NCBI GenBank assembly: GCA_016217695.1
Contig: JACRHE010000019.1
Coordinates: forward strand, 1 to 39,370
Direction: 5' to 3'
Length of the DNA stretch: 39,370 nucleotides
Source of the DNA: Nitrospirota bacterium
GTDB taxonomy: Bacteria > Nitrospirota > Thermodesulfovibrionia > Thermodesulfovibrionales > UBA6898
The notes beneath the pieces are model-generated. The model was not told the origin of the DNA, made no database searches, and saw only the letters and a list, made by a program, of their open reading frames with translations. Shown piece after piece: positions 7,839 to 13,997 of the stretch. The position numbers and the translations under genes are program-made. Every line of letters begins with the position of its first letter. Within the stretch, counting starts at the first letter, position 1.

Positions 7839-9331
7839 CTCATGCCTGCCTTCAGCCGCTTCTCCAGCCTTCTTGCCATAAGCGAAAGCGGATAGCTCAT
7901 GCCAAAGTAGAGAAAGGCCACGATCAGGCCGAGCTCAAAGAACCTCAGAGTCGTTGCCGCCAGTATGCTATAGGTCTTGGTGAGCTCCACCATCGCTATA
8001 ACAGACACAAGAGAGGAATCCTTGAAAAGCGCGATAAAGTCATTTGTAACCCCGGGTATCGCGACCCTCAGGGCCTGCGGCAGGATGATCCTTCTGAGAG
8101 CGAGCCGCCTGGTCATGCCGAGCGAAAGCGCTGCCTCCATCTGCCCCTTCGGCACAGAGGATATCCCTGCCCTGTAAAGCTCTGCCTCGTACGCCGCGTA
8201 GTTCATGCCAAGACCGAGGCATGCAGCCACAACCGGGCTTAATACAACCCCCAGATTAGGCAGCCCGTAATAAAGTATATATAGCTGTATGAGGAGGGGG
8301 GTCCCCCTGAAAAATTCTATGTAGGTCACGGCAATAGTGCTCACCAGAGGTCTGCTGTAAAGCCTCATCAGAACCAGGACAAGACCGAGGGATATGGCAA
8401 GCAACATCGAGGCCGTTGAGATAAGGATGGTGATACCGGCTCCCTTAAGAAGCCCTGGCAAAAATGTACGGAGCGGTGCCTTTTTGCTTTCCTCAACCCC
8501 GGCATATCCTGAGGACGCCTTTTTATCCAGCGTGAGTTTGGCCTGCGAAGCGTTCCAGAGGTCCCATCTCTCATAGATACTCTTGAGTTCTCCTGTTCTG
8601 ACCAGCTTGTCCAAGATCTCATCTATCTTCTTTTTGAGGTCTCCGTCGCTCTTTCTCATGGCTATGGCATAAAACCCCTCGCCCACAGGCGCACCCGTGT
8701 ACTTAAGTTTAGGGTTGGGTCTTCCGTAATATGCGGCGATCGGGAGGTCAAGCAAAACAGCGTCGATCCTGCCGAGGCTGAGGTCTTCATACGGCTCGAC
8801 CTGTCCGGAATATACCCTCACATCGACTCCGCCTATATTGCCGAGTATCTCCTGGGCAACAGTCCCTGAAAGCGTGCCGACCCTCTTTCCGACAAGGTCG
8901 TTGACACCCTCAATCCCGGACTCTTCCTTTCTGACAACCAGCTGTTCAGTGTAGACATAATAGGGGATGGAGAAGAGGATCTTTTCTTGGCGCCGGGGTG
9001 TTATCTCAAGGCCGTTCATGGCAATGTCGAAGTCGCCCCGCCCAAGCGCAGGGATAAGGCTGTCCCACGCGTTTTGCGCCTGCCGGGCCTCGACCCCGAG
9101 TTCCCGTGCTATTGCCCCGGCGAGGTCGACCTCAAAGCCGATAAGCCTTGAGGGGGCCTTAGGGTCAGGGAATACATAGGGAGCGCCTCCTTCAGCGTCA
9201 GAGCCCCATGTTATATATCCCCTCTTTTTTATCTTTTCGAGACTTCCCTCTGACGGGCCTGAATTTGCAGACCAGGCGATCACAAGGACCACCCCAAAAA
9301 AAAGAGCTGCTATCCTGAGAAAACGGCCCAT
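7835..9331 (-). CDS. Fused amino-acid binding protein and ABC permease
   Basis: One 498-residue chain carries two normally separate subunits. Residues 5-22 form a signal or anchor segment. Residues about 33-262 are a type II periplasmic binding domain of the SBP_bac_3 family ([45 protein letters not shown]). Residues about 285-495 are a HisM/GlnP-type permease with [19 protein letters not shown] and the EAA loop [18 protein letters not shown] that docks the ATPase. The binding domain is therefore tethered in the periplasm. Such fusions are known in some bacteria but are less common than split genes. It starts seven bases after aroB and overlaps the ATPase gene. Confidence 0.94.
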   Translation of the reverse strand: MGRFLRIAALFFGVVLVIAWSANSGPSEGSLEKIKKRGYITWGSDAEGGAPYVFPDPKAPSRLIGFEVDLAGAIARELGVEARQAQNAWDSLIPALGRGDFDIAMNGLEITPRRQEKILFSIPYYVYTEQLVVRKEESGIEGVNDLVGKRVGTLSGTVAQEILGNIGGVDVRVYSGQVEPYEDLSLGRIDAVLLDLPIAAYYGRPNPKLKYTGAPVGEGFYAIAMRKSDGDLKKKIDEILDKLVRTGELKSIYERWDLWNASQAKLTLDKKASSGYAGVEESKKAPLRTFLPGLLKGAGITILISTASMLLAISLGLVLVLMRLYSRPLVSTIAVTYIEFFRGTPLLIQLYILYYGLPNLGVVLSPVVAACLGLGMNYAAYEAELYRAGISSVPKGQMEAALSLGMTRRLALRRIILPQALRVAIPGVTNDFIALFKDSSLVSVIAMVELTKTYSILAATTLRFFELGLIVAFLYFGMSYPLSLMARRLEKRLKAGMR

Positions 9332-9338
9332 GAAATAC

Positions 9339-10415
9339 TCAGCGAACCGCGTCTTTTATTTCCCCGGCAGAGACCCCGCCCCGGATCTTCACAGCCCCTA
9401 TCTTCTCAGGCAGAACAAACTTCAGATCCCCGGAGACCGCCTTCTTGTCAAGCTGCATGGCTGAAAATAGTCCTTCCATGTCTGCCCCCTCAGGCATTTC
9501 GGAGGGCAGGCCGTAAGACTCCAGAAGCTTCCTGATCCGCTTGACCTTCTCTGCATCGATAAGACCCAGGACTTCTGACAGACGCGCCTCCAGGTGCATG
9601 CCGATCGAAACCGCCTCTCCATGCAGATATCTCTTATACCCGGTGATTGTCTCTATCGCATGGCCTATGGTATGACCGTAATTAAGTATTGCCCTGAGCC
9701 CTGCTTCCCGCTCATCCTTTGAGACCACCTCTGCCTTGATCTCGCAGGACCGCCTGATAATATGCTGCAGCGCATCCGTGTCAAGACCGAGGACCTTCTC
9801 CCTTTGAGCCTCGAGGAAATCAAAAAAATCACTGTCCCAGATCACGCCGTACTTGATAACCTCTGCAAGCCCTGAGCAGAACTCCCTTTCAGGCAGCGAC
9901 TTTAAGGTCTCGGTATCTATCCAGACCAGCCTCGGCTGCCAGAACGTGCCTATCATATTCTTGCCGAGCGGATGGTTCACTCCGGTCTTTCCCCCTACAG
10001 AGCTGTCCACCTGGCTAAGCAGGGTAGTAGGCACCTGGATAAAGTCGATCCCCCTCATATAAGTCGAGGCTGCAAATCCTGTGATATCTCCTATAACCCC
10101 GCCTCCGAGGGCTATGAGTGCCGATTTCCTGTCAAGTCTTGCCTTCAGCAGCTCCTCATAGATGTTCTGAAGCCACTGGAGGCTTTTGTATTCCTCGCCG
10201 TCAGGGATGATGATCTCTGTGAGCTCATATCCTGCATCCTTTATCGCCCTGGATACGACAGCGCCGTAAAGTTCATATACGGTCGGGTTGCTGACAAGCG
10301 CAAGCCTGCGGCTGAATTCGAACCTGACAAGCGAACTGCCGAGCTCGTGAAGGCAGGCCCCGTCTATATTTATGTTATAGCTCCGCTCTCCGAGCTCGAC
10401 CCTTATCTTCTGCAT
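9339..10415 (-). CDS. aroB: 3-dehydroquinate synthase
   Basis: Converts DAHP to 3-dehydroquinate, the second step of the shikimate pathway, using NAD and a divalent metal. The protein has 358 residues, the usual size. Visible family motifs are PDGEEYKSLQ, GGGVIGDITGFAAS, VPTTLLSQVDSSVGGKTGVN, the AEVIKYG segment and the metal-binding histidines in LNYGHTIGHAIE and HGEAVSIGM. It overlaps the end of aroK by 13 bases. No fusion to another shikimate enzyme is present. Confidence 0.97.
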   Translation of the reverse strand: MQKIRVELGERSYNINIDGACLHELGSSLVRFEFSRRLALVSNPTVYELYGAVVSRAIKDAGYELTEIIIPDGEEYKSLQWLQNIYEELLKARLDRKSALIALGGGVIGDITGFAASTYMRGIDFIQVPTTLLSQVDSSVGGKTGVNHPLGKNMIGTFWQPRLVWIDTETLKSLPEREFCSGLAEVIKYGVIWDSDFFDFLEAQREKVLGLDTDALQHIIRRSCEIKAEVVSKDEREAGLRAILNYGHTIGHAIETITGYKRYLHGEAVSIGMHLEARLSEVLGLIDAEKVKRIRKLLESYGLPSEMPEGADMEGLFSAMQLDKKAVSGDLKFVLPEKIGAVKIRGGVSAGEIKDAVR

Positions 10416-10912
10416 CTGTATATCTCCGCTATCTCCTCTGCGACCTCGACAGGAGTCTTTCCCTCGGTGCCTATCATGGCGCCTGCGCGCTCGTAAAACG
10501 GCATCCTGAAATCGAGCAGCTCCTTGATCTTGGCCATGGGATTGTCGACCTTCAGCAAAGGCCTGTCATCGCTTTTGCCGGTGCGTTGAAGGATCGTCTC
10601 AGGCCCGGCGTCAAGGCAAAAGACGATGCCGTTTTCCCTCAGGGCCTGCATATTTTCTTCCCTCAGCACAGCGCCGCCGCCGGTAGAGATGATGATATTT
10701 TCTCCTTTTGAAATTCTCCTGATCATCTCCGTCTCTATGTCCCTGAAATGCCTTTCTCCAAATCTGCTGAAGATATCGCTTATCCTCATGCCCTGCTCCT
10801 TCTCTATCTCGGCATCGATATCCACGACCTTCATGCCGAAGATCCGGGCCAGCTCCCTGCCGACCGCAGTCTTTCCTGTGCCCATAAAGCCTGTCAGAAC
10901 TATGTTCTTCAT
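10403..10912 (-). CDS. aroK: Shikimate kinase
   Basis: Phosphorylates shikimate with ATP. The 169-residue P-loop kinase has GFMGTGKTAVG at residues 7-17, DIDAEIE near 32 for substrate and metal binding, GGGAVL near 79, and a lid region around KSDDRPLL. It belongs to the aroC-aroK-aroB run, which is interrupted only by the small S23-like gene upstream. The nearest purine-rich site (AAAGGCAGG) is about 17 bases before the ATG, farther than normal. This may be a consequence of the insertion upstream. Confidence 0.96.
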   Translation of the reverse strand: MKNIVLTGFMGTGKTAVGRELARIFGMKVVDIDAEIEKEQGMRISDIFSRFGERHFRDIETEMIRRISKGENIIISTGGGAVLREENMQALRENGIVFCLDAGPETILQRTGKSDDRPLLKVDNPMAKIKELLDFRMPFYERAGAMIGTEGKTPVEVAEEIAEIYRCRR

Positions 10913-10940
10913 ATAAATATTTAAATCCTGCCTTTAAATT

Positions 10941-11003
10941 AAATTCTAAATACTAATATCTAAATACTAAACAATGTCAAAACTCAAACATTAAATCCTA
11001 AGC
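10941..11003 (+). repeat. Degenerate 7-nt repeat array downstream of the S23-like gene
   Basis: Read on the plus strand this is nine 7-base units: AAATTCT, AAATACT, AATATCT, AAATACT, AAACAAT and then four more degenerate ones with shifted A runs. It begins with a 13-base sequence that is the exact inverse of 11400-11412 and ends directly at the stop codon of the S23-like gene. Unit length and the AAANNCT pattern match the array on the other side of the gene, which is read on the opposite strand. Confidence 0.75.
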
Positions 11004-11372
11004 TCAAGCCTTCACAGTTGACTTAATCAGTATGGCGCCGAAAATTTTCATCAGTTCTTGCGACTCCTGAATTAAACCCGATTGGATATCGTTAAATTCA
11101 GTGTTGCAGCTGATCAGTTTTAGCCAATAATGAGATTCTTTAGCTTCTTTACGGCATATTTTTATCCTCATAATAAAGTCTTTCTTGCTGAGCGCCTCAT
11201 TGGCCTCGATATAATTTGCCCCGACTGAGCCGGCAGACCTTGTAAGTTGTTTGCCAATTTCAATATTTGTCAGAGTCTTTGGTACATCGTTGACAAGGTT
11301 GATAACGTGCTTGGCGAAATGAAATGTCCTTTCCTCCAGGTCATATTTTTTATGATTTTGTATTTCAGACAT
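11004..11372 (-). CDS. Four-helix-bundle protein of the S23/intervening-sequence family
   Basis: The 122-residue helical protein has the family's typical pattern: YDLEERTFHFAKHVINLV at the start, then a QLTRSAGSVGANYIEANEALS block (about 42-62), DFIMRIKICRKEAKESHYWLKLI (about 65-87) and a final helix. This family was first seen in open frames within 23S rRNA intervening sequences and shares its fold with the Avd accessory protein of diversity-generating retroelements; its function is unknown. Base composition is more AT-rich than its aro neighbours. It sits in the same direction between aroC and aroK and is bracketed by 7-nt repeat arrays whose ends form inverted repeats, which suggests an inserted cassette rather than an aro function. 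Confidence 0.9.
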   Translation of the reverse strand: MSEIQNHKKYDLEERTFHFAKHVINLVNDVPKTLTNIEIGKQLTRSAGSVGANYIEANEALSKKDFIMRIKICRKEAKESHYWLKLISCNTEFNDIQSGLIQESQELMKIFGAILIKSTVKA

Positions 11373-11377
11373 TAAAT

Positions 11378-11412
11378 ATTATTTAGAGTTTCGTGCTTCG
11401 TATTTAGAATTT
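11378..11412 (-). repeat. 7-nt repeat array upstream of the S23-like gene
   Basis: On the minus strand, five 7-base units read AAATTCT, AAATACG, AAGCACG, AAACTCT and AAATAAT, running from inside the last codons of aroC to just before the S23-like ATG. The first 13 bases (AAATTCTAAATAC) are the exact inverse of 10941-10953. The aroC stop codon TAA lies within the array. Confidence 0.75.
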
Positions 11413-12642
11413 CTTTAAGTATGTCTTGTAGCTGTCAAAGTTCCTTGATGTCTCCTTCAAACTGTCACCGCCGAACTTCTCAAGGAAGGCATCGGCAGTC
11501 ACAAGTGCAGCCATGGCCTCAGCAACAACAGCCGCAGCAGGGACAGCGCAGACATCGGACCGCTCATAGGCAGCCTCAAAAGGCTTTTTTGTCTGAATAT
11601 CGACAGACATCAACGGCTTCCGGAGGGTCGGGATCGGCTTCATCACCGCCCTTATGATCACAGGCATGCCGTTGGTCATTCCGCCTTCAAGCCCTCCTGC
11701 ATTATTGGTCTTCCTGTAGAAACCTGTTTCCAGCCCACCTTCGGATTTGGAATTCTGCTTTTCGTATTTCGCGCTTCGTATTTCGTGCTTATTTCTGTAA
11801 TGTATCTCGTCCATCACCTCTGAGCCCGGCCTCTGGGCCATGCCAAAACCGAGGCCTATCTCGACTCCCTTTATAGCCTGAATCGACATGACCGCCTGGG
11901 CAAGCCTTCCGTCTAATTTCCTGTCCCACTGGATATGGCTCCCCAGTCCCGGAGGAAGGCCGGTCACAAAGACCTCAAATACGCCGCCGAGGGAGTCTCC
12001 AGACTTGATAGCCTTATTGATGAGCCTTATCATCTTTCTGGATGCATCAGGATCAGGGCACCGGACAGGAGATCTCTCGGCCTCTTCAAAGGTTTTGATG
12101 AGGTCTTTTACCGATTGCCTATTGCTGCCTGCTGAACGCTGAGTTCCTATCTGCACAACATAGCTGCCTATATGTGCGCCGAAGCCTGAGAGAAACTTCT
12201 TTGCTATGGCGCCGAGGGCCACCCTCATCGCTGTCTCCCTCGCGCTGGATCGTTCAAGGATATTGCGCATATCGCGGTGGTCATATTTGAGTGCGCCTGC
12301 AAGGTCTGCGTGGCCCGGCCTCGGCCTGGTTACGGGTTTTATTGAATTGGTGTACGCAGGGTCTGCAGCCATGCCTTCGTGCCAGTTCTTCCAGTCCCTG
12401 TTTTCTATAAGGATGCTTATGGAAGAGCCAAGAGTCTTTCCCCATCTCACGCCCGAGATGAGCTCCGCGTGGTCGGACTCTATATTCATCCGCCCGCCCC
12501 GGCCATAGCCTCCCTGCCGCCTTTTGAGGTCCTGATCAATGTCGGCAGATGTGAGCGGCACACCGGAGGGAATGCCCTCGATGAGCCCGATCAGCCCCCT
12601 GCCGTGAGACTCTCCTGAGGTGAGGAATCTGAGATTTCCCAT
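11404..12642 (-). CDS. aroC: Chorismate synthase with an in-frame repeat-derived insertion
   Basis: Converts EPSP to chorismate with reduced FMN. The 412-residue protein is longer than the usual 350-390. Family motifs are complete: SGESHGRGLIG (9-19), GRGGRMNIESDHAE (48-60), RPRPGHADLAGALKY (106-120), RSSARETAMRVALG (131-144) and TNNAGGLEGGMTNG (312-325). Between HY (281-282) and GFYRKTNN (307-314), where relatives have only a few residues, about 20 extra polar residues occur (roughly 284-306). Their DNA is a 7-nt repeat array (11742-11790). The last codon and stop also lie in a repeat. The insertion sits in a surface loop region and probably leaves the enzyme active, since all core motifs remain. 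Confidence 0.95.
   Translation of the reverse strand: MGNLRFLTSGESHGRGLIGLIEGIPSGVPLTSADIDQDLKRRQGGYGRGGRMNIESDHAELISGVRWGKTLGSSISILIENRDWKNWHEGMAADPAYTNSIKPVTRPRPGHADLAGALKYDHRDMRNILERSSARETAMRVALGAIAKKFLSGFGAHIGSYVVQIGTQRSAGSNRQSVKDLIKTFEEAERSPVRCPDPDASRKMIRLINKAIKSGDSLGGVFEVFVTGLPPGLGSHIQWDRKLDGRLAQAVMSIQAIKGVEIGLGFGMAQRPGSEVMDEIHYRNKHEIRSAKYEKQNSKSEGGLETGFYRKTNNAGGLEGGMTNGMPVIIRAVMKPIPTLRKPLMSVDIQTKKPFEAAYERSDVCAVPAAAVVAEAMAALVTADAFLEKFGGDSLKETSRNFDSYKTYLKKF
11742..11790 (-). repeat. 7-nt repeat array inside aroC
   Basis: On the minus strand, seven consecutive 7-base units run in phase: AAGCACG, AAATACG, AAGCGCG, AAATACG, AAAAGCA, GAATTCC and AAATCCG. Units 1 and 2 also occur, in the opposite order, in the array upstream of the S23-like gene. 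The array is translated as part of AroC; its 49 bases plus flanks keep the frame. Confidence 0.75.
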
Positions 12643-12680
12643 AATGCCTGCCTTCTTACTAATGCAGTCATAAGTCTGAT

Positions 12681-12738
12681 GTCATTCCCGCTTGTCGGGA
12701 ATCCTTCGGAAGAAAGACTCCGGACAAGCCGGAGTGAC
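12681..12738. repeat. REP-like palindromic repeat with two hairpins
   Basis: Two 24-base arms (12681-12704 and 12715-12738) are imperfect inverse copies (19 of 24 match). Each arm folds on itself: TTCCCG-CTTGT-CGGGAA in the first and CTCCGG-ACAAG-CCGGAG in the second. Four of the five differences fall at paired stem positions and keep both stems intact, as expected if the folded form is selected. Elements of this look are common in intergenic DNA of many Gram-negative genomes. Confidence 0.75.
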
Positions 12739-12830
12739 AACCAACGGTCTCATACCTATGAATGTCTTAGTAACAGTTGTTCTTCTGCCTGAGAATATCA
12801 GGTTTTTCGAATGGTCTATGTTATAAAAAA

Positions 12831-12925
12831 CAGGGTCGAAAGTAAACCCTACAGGTAGGGCGGCAACAAACTGCTGAAAGAGACCAGGGCCACGGGGGCG
12901 ATGCCCGGCGCAGAAGCTTGGCGTA
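12831..12925. other. GC-rich, possibly structured segment of unknown nature
   Basis: Several short hairpins can be drawn here: AGGGT/ACCCT around a GAAA-containing loop (12832-12850), CCCTA/TAGGG (12847-12860), and GGGC/GCCC (12895-12905). It precedes the antitoxin promoter, so it would not be in that gene's leader unless transcribed from further upstream. I compared it mentally with c-di-GMP, guanidine, cobalamin, TPP, glycine, SRP and RNase P consensus sequences and found no match. Confidence 0.3.
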
Positions 12926-12952
12926 AGGATTCCTGATGTGCTACAATTGCCA

Positions 12953-12958
12953 TATAAT
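12953..12958 (+). promoter_or_regulatory. -10 box of the toxin-antitoxin promoter
   Basis: TATAAT stands 27 bases before the antitoxin GTG. A weak TTCCTG at 12930-12935 with a 17-base spacer may serve as -35. The surrounding ATGTG ... CACAT symmetry could be the antitoxin's own operator, which is normal for Phd-type autoregulation; this is inference. Confidence 0.5.
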
Positions 12959-12985
12959 GTGTCACATAGCTCAGGAGGATATATA

Positions 12986-13213
12986 GTGAAAAATCTTACA
13001 ATTCGCGAGGCCCGTCAGGCCCTGGCCCATCTCGACGATATCCTGGAGACTGAGGGAGAAGTTACTATCACCAAAAGGGGAAAGGCAGTTGCACGCGTTG
13101 TTCAGCTTGGCATGAAAAAGCCAATGCCCTCTCATCGGGATCTCCGTGACAGGATGATGAAGATGAAAAAAGGCAGTGATAAACTGCTCCGCGAGGACAG
13201 GGATGCAAGATGA
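12986..13213 (+). CDS. Phd/YefM-type antitoxin
   Basis: A 75-residue antitoxin. I chose the GTG at 12986 because AGGAGG (12973-12978) lies seven bases before it; the frame is open further upstream but has no ribosome site there. The N-terminal part (VKNLTIREARQALAHLDDIL) and the strand EVTITKRGKAVARVV (about 25-39) are the Phd/YefM DNA-binding fold. The basic, polar tail (about 45-75) should wrap the toxin. Its last codons overlap the toxin start by four bases (ATGA), the usual coupling. It most likely binds its own promoter together with the toxin. Confidence 0.85.
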   Translation: MKNLTIREARQALAHLDDILETEGEVTITKRGKAVARVVQLGMKKPMPSHRDLRDRMMKMKKGSDKLLREDRDAR

Positions 13214-13644
13214 GCCCGGTCATTTATATTGATACGAGCGCTATCGCAAAGTGGTACATCAACGAGTCCCGTTCCAGTGACGTTGAAAGATACCTTCAGC
13301 AGCATGGCCCTGTTTCTGTCAGCGAGCTTACTGTTGTTGAAATGCGTTGCCTCCTTGCACGCCGACGACGAGAGAGAAACTTAACTCCATTGCTTGAGGC
13401 TGAGATCTTCGCAACATTTCAGGAAGACATCCGGCAGAGATATCTCATCTGCCATCCCTTTCCTGAAGCATGGTCAGCCGCCACTGTGAACCTGATGGCA
13501 CGTCTTCCGGACATTCCGCTCAGAACTCTTGATGCCATGCACCTTGTGATCGCGGGGGAGATTTCAAGTGAAGTGCTGGCAACCTCCGACCAGATCATGG
13601 CCGCGGCTGCAAAGGCTTTAGGGTTGAAGGTAGTTCTGTTTTAA
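13210..13644 (+). CDS. vapC: PIN-domain ribonuclease toxin, VapC type
   Basis: The 144-residue PIN-fold RNase has all four acidic active-site residues: D8 (IDTSAIAKWY), E44 (TVVEM), D108 (RTLDAMH) and D127 (ATSDQ). VapC toxins cut tRNA or rRNA and are held in check by the cognate antitoxin, here encoded just upstream with a four-base overlap. The active site is complete, so there is no sign of decay. The pairing of a VapC with a Phd-like antitoxin is common. The RNA target cannot be told from sequence. Confidence 0.9.
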   Translation: MSPVIYIDTSAIAKWYINESRSSDVERYLQQHGPVSVSELTVVEMRCLLARRRRERNLTPLLEAEIFATFQEDIRQRYLICHPFPEAWSAATVNLMARLPDIPLRTLDAMHLVIAGEISSEVLATSDQIMAAAAKALGLKVVLF

Positions 13645-13663
13645 CAAATAAGTCGCATCCTCT

Positions 13664-13737
13664 TCATTTCGAGTGAACCAAGAAATCTTTGTTGATGACC
13701 CGGTATAAGCCAGGATTCCTCCCTACGGTCGAAATGA
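13664..13737. repeat. Palindromic intergenic repeat with TCATTTCGA ends
   Basis: The 9-mer TCATTTCGA (13664-13672) recurs inverted as TCGAAATGA (13729-13737). Elements with these ends, often extending as GAGTGAA/GAAATCTT, are dispersed in many bacterial genomes. Here the interior has diverged. Confidence 0.55.
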
Positions 13738-13750
13738 CATGGTTTTGGTT

Positions 13751-13911
13751 ATTTACCATTACCCCACCCAACCTCCCCTTGTAAAGGGGAGGAGTAGCTA
13801 TCCTGAGAAATAAGGCAAAGGGTGGAGTCTGGAAATAGGTCCCCTCTCGGGAGGGGGAGGGGTGGGTTGTCTTTATCAGGTCCCCTCCTTGGTAAGGAGG
13901 GGAGTAAGGGG
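13751..13911. repeat. C-rich/G-rich low-complexity hairpin repeats
   Basis: Three short palindromes follow each other: CTCCCCTTGTAAAGGGGAG (13774-13792), CCCCTCTCGGGAGGGG (13842-13857) and CCCCTCCTTGGTAAGGAGGGG (13882-13902). They are joined by CCCACCC/GGGTGGG tracts that can also pair over a longer range. This is a known style of intergenic repeat in environmental Gram-negative genomes; function unknown. Confidence 0.6.
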
Positions 13912-13939
13912 AGGTTTTGGTTATGGTTTGTCCAAAAAC

Positions 13940-13970
13940 AAAGAGGGCGGGTTTTTGGCCCGCCCTCTTT
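13940..13970. terminator. Strong bidirectional intrinsic terminator
   Basis: A perfect 12-base stem (AAAGAGGGCGGG with CCCGCCCTCTTT) closes a 7-base loop. On the minus strand a T-rich tract follows the stem, and on the plus strand the stem ends in TTTTCC. It lies between the toxin gene and the end of the pil-linked operon, so it can stop transcription from both sides. Confidence 0.85.
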
Positions 13971-13997
13971 TCCATGCAGGATGAACCTGCAAGTTAG

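Larger units (their letters stand above)
10941..11412. mobile_element. Candidate small cassette: S23-like gene between 13-nt inverted repeats
   Basis: A 472-base unit bounded by a perfect 13-nt inverted repeat (10941-10953 and 11400-11412), with 7-nt repeat arrays on both sides of one AT-rich gene, sits between two genes of a biosynthetic operon. No transposase is present, so movement would have to be non-autonomous or use the S23-like protein itself. I saw no obvious target-site duplication. The mobile nature is inferred. Confidence 0.5.
12643..12985. other. Non-coding region between aroC and the toxin-antitoxin pair
   Basis: This gap of about 340 bases separates the divergent aroC and toxin-antitoxin genes. 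It contains the REP-like palindrome (12681-12738), a small hairpin (CCTGAGAATATCAGG, 12787-12801), the GC-rich potentially structured segment 12831-12925, and a -10 box for the antitoxin. No gene-like frame was found. Confidence 0.6.
13645..13997. other. Repeat-rich gap after the toxin gene
   Basis: No gene is evident. The 350 bases hold a spaced inverted repeat (13664-13737), several CCCCT/AGGGG short hairpins (13751-13911) and a strong terminator (13940-13970) lying between two convergent transcription units. Confidence 0.7.

Noticed and set aside
10941-11003. CRISPR array
   Set aside because: Units are 7 bases, degenerate and contiguous without spacers.
10941-11412. S23-like gene as evidence of a 23S rRNA intervening sequence
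   Set aside because: No rRNA sequence flanks it; neighbours are aro genes.
12831-12925. Cyclic di-GMP (GEMM-I) riboswitch
   Set aside because: The conserved GACGCAAAGCC core and its receptor loop are absent; only superficial GAAA and GGTAGG similarities exist.
13664-13975. Open frame of about 100 residues on the minus strand
   Set aside because: It consists of C/G-rich intergenic hairpin repeats and the terminator; the predicted protein is repeat translation.
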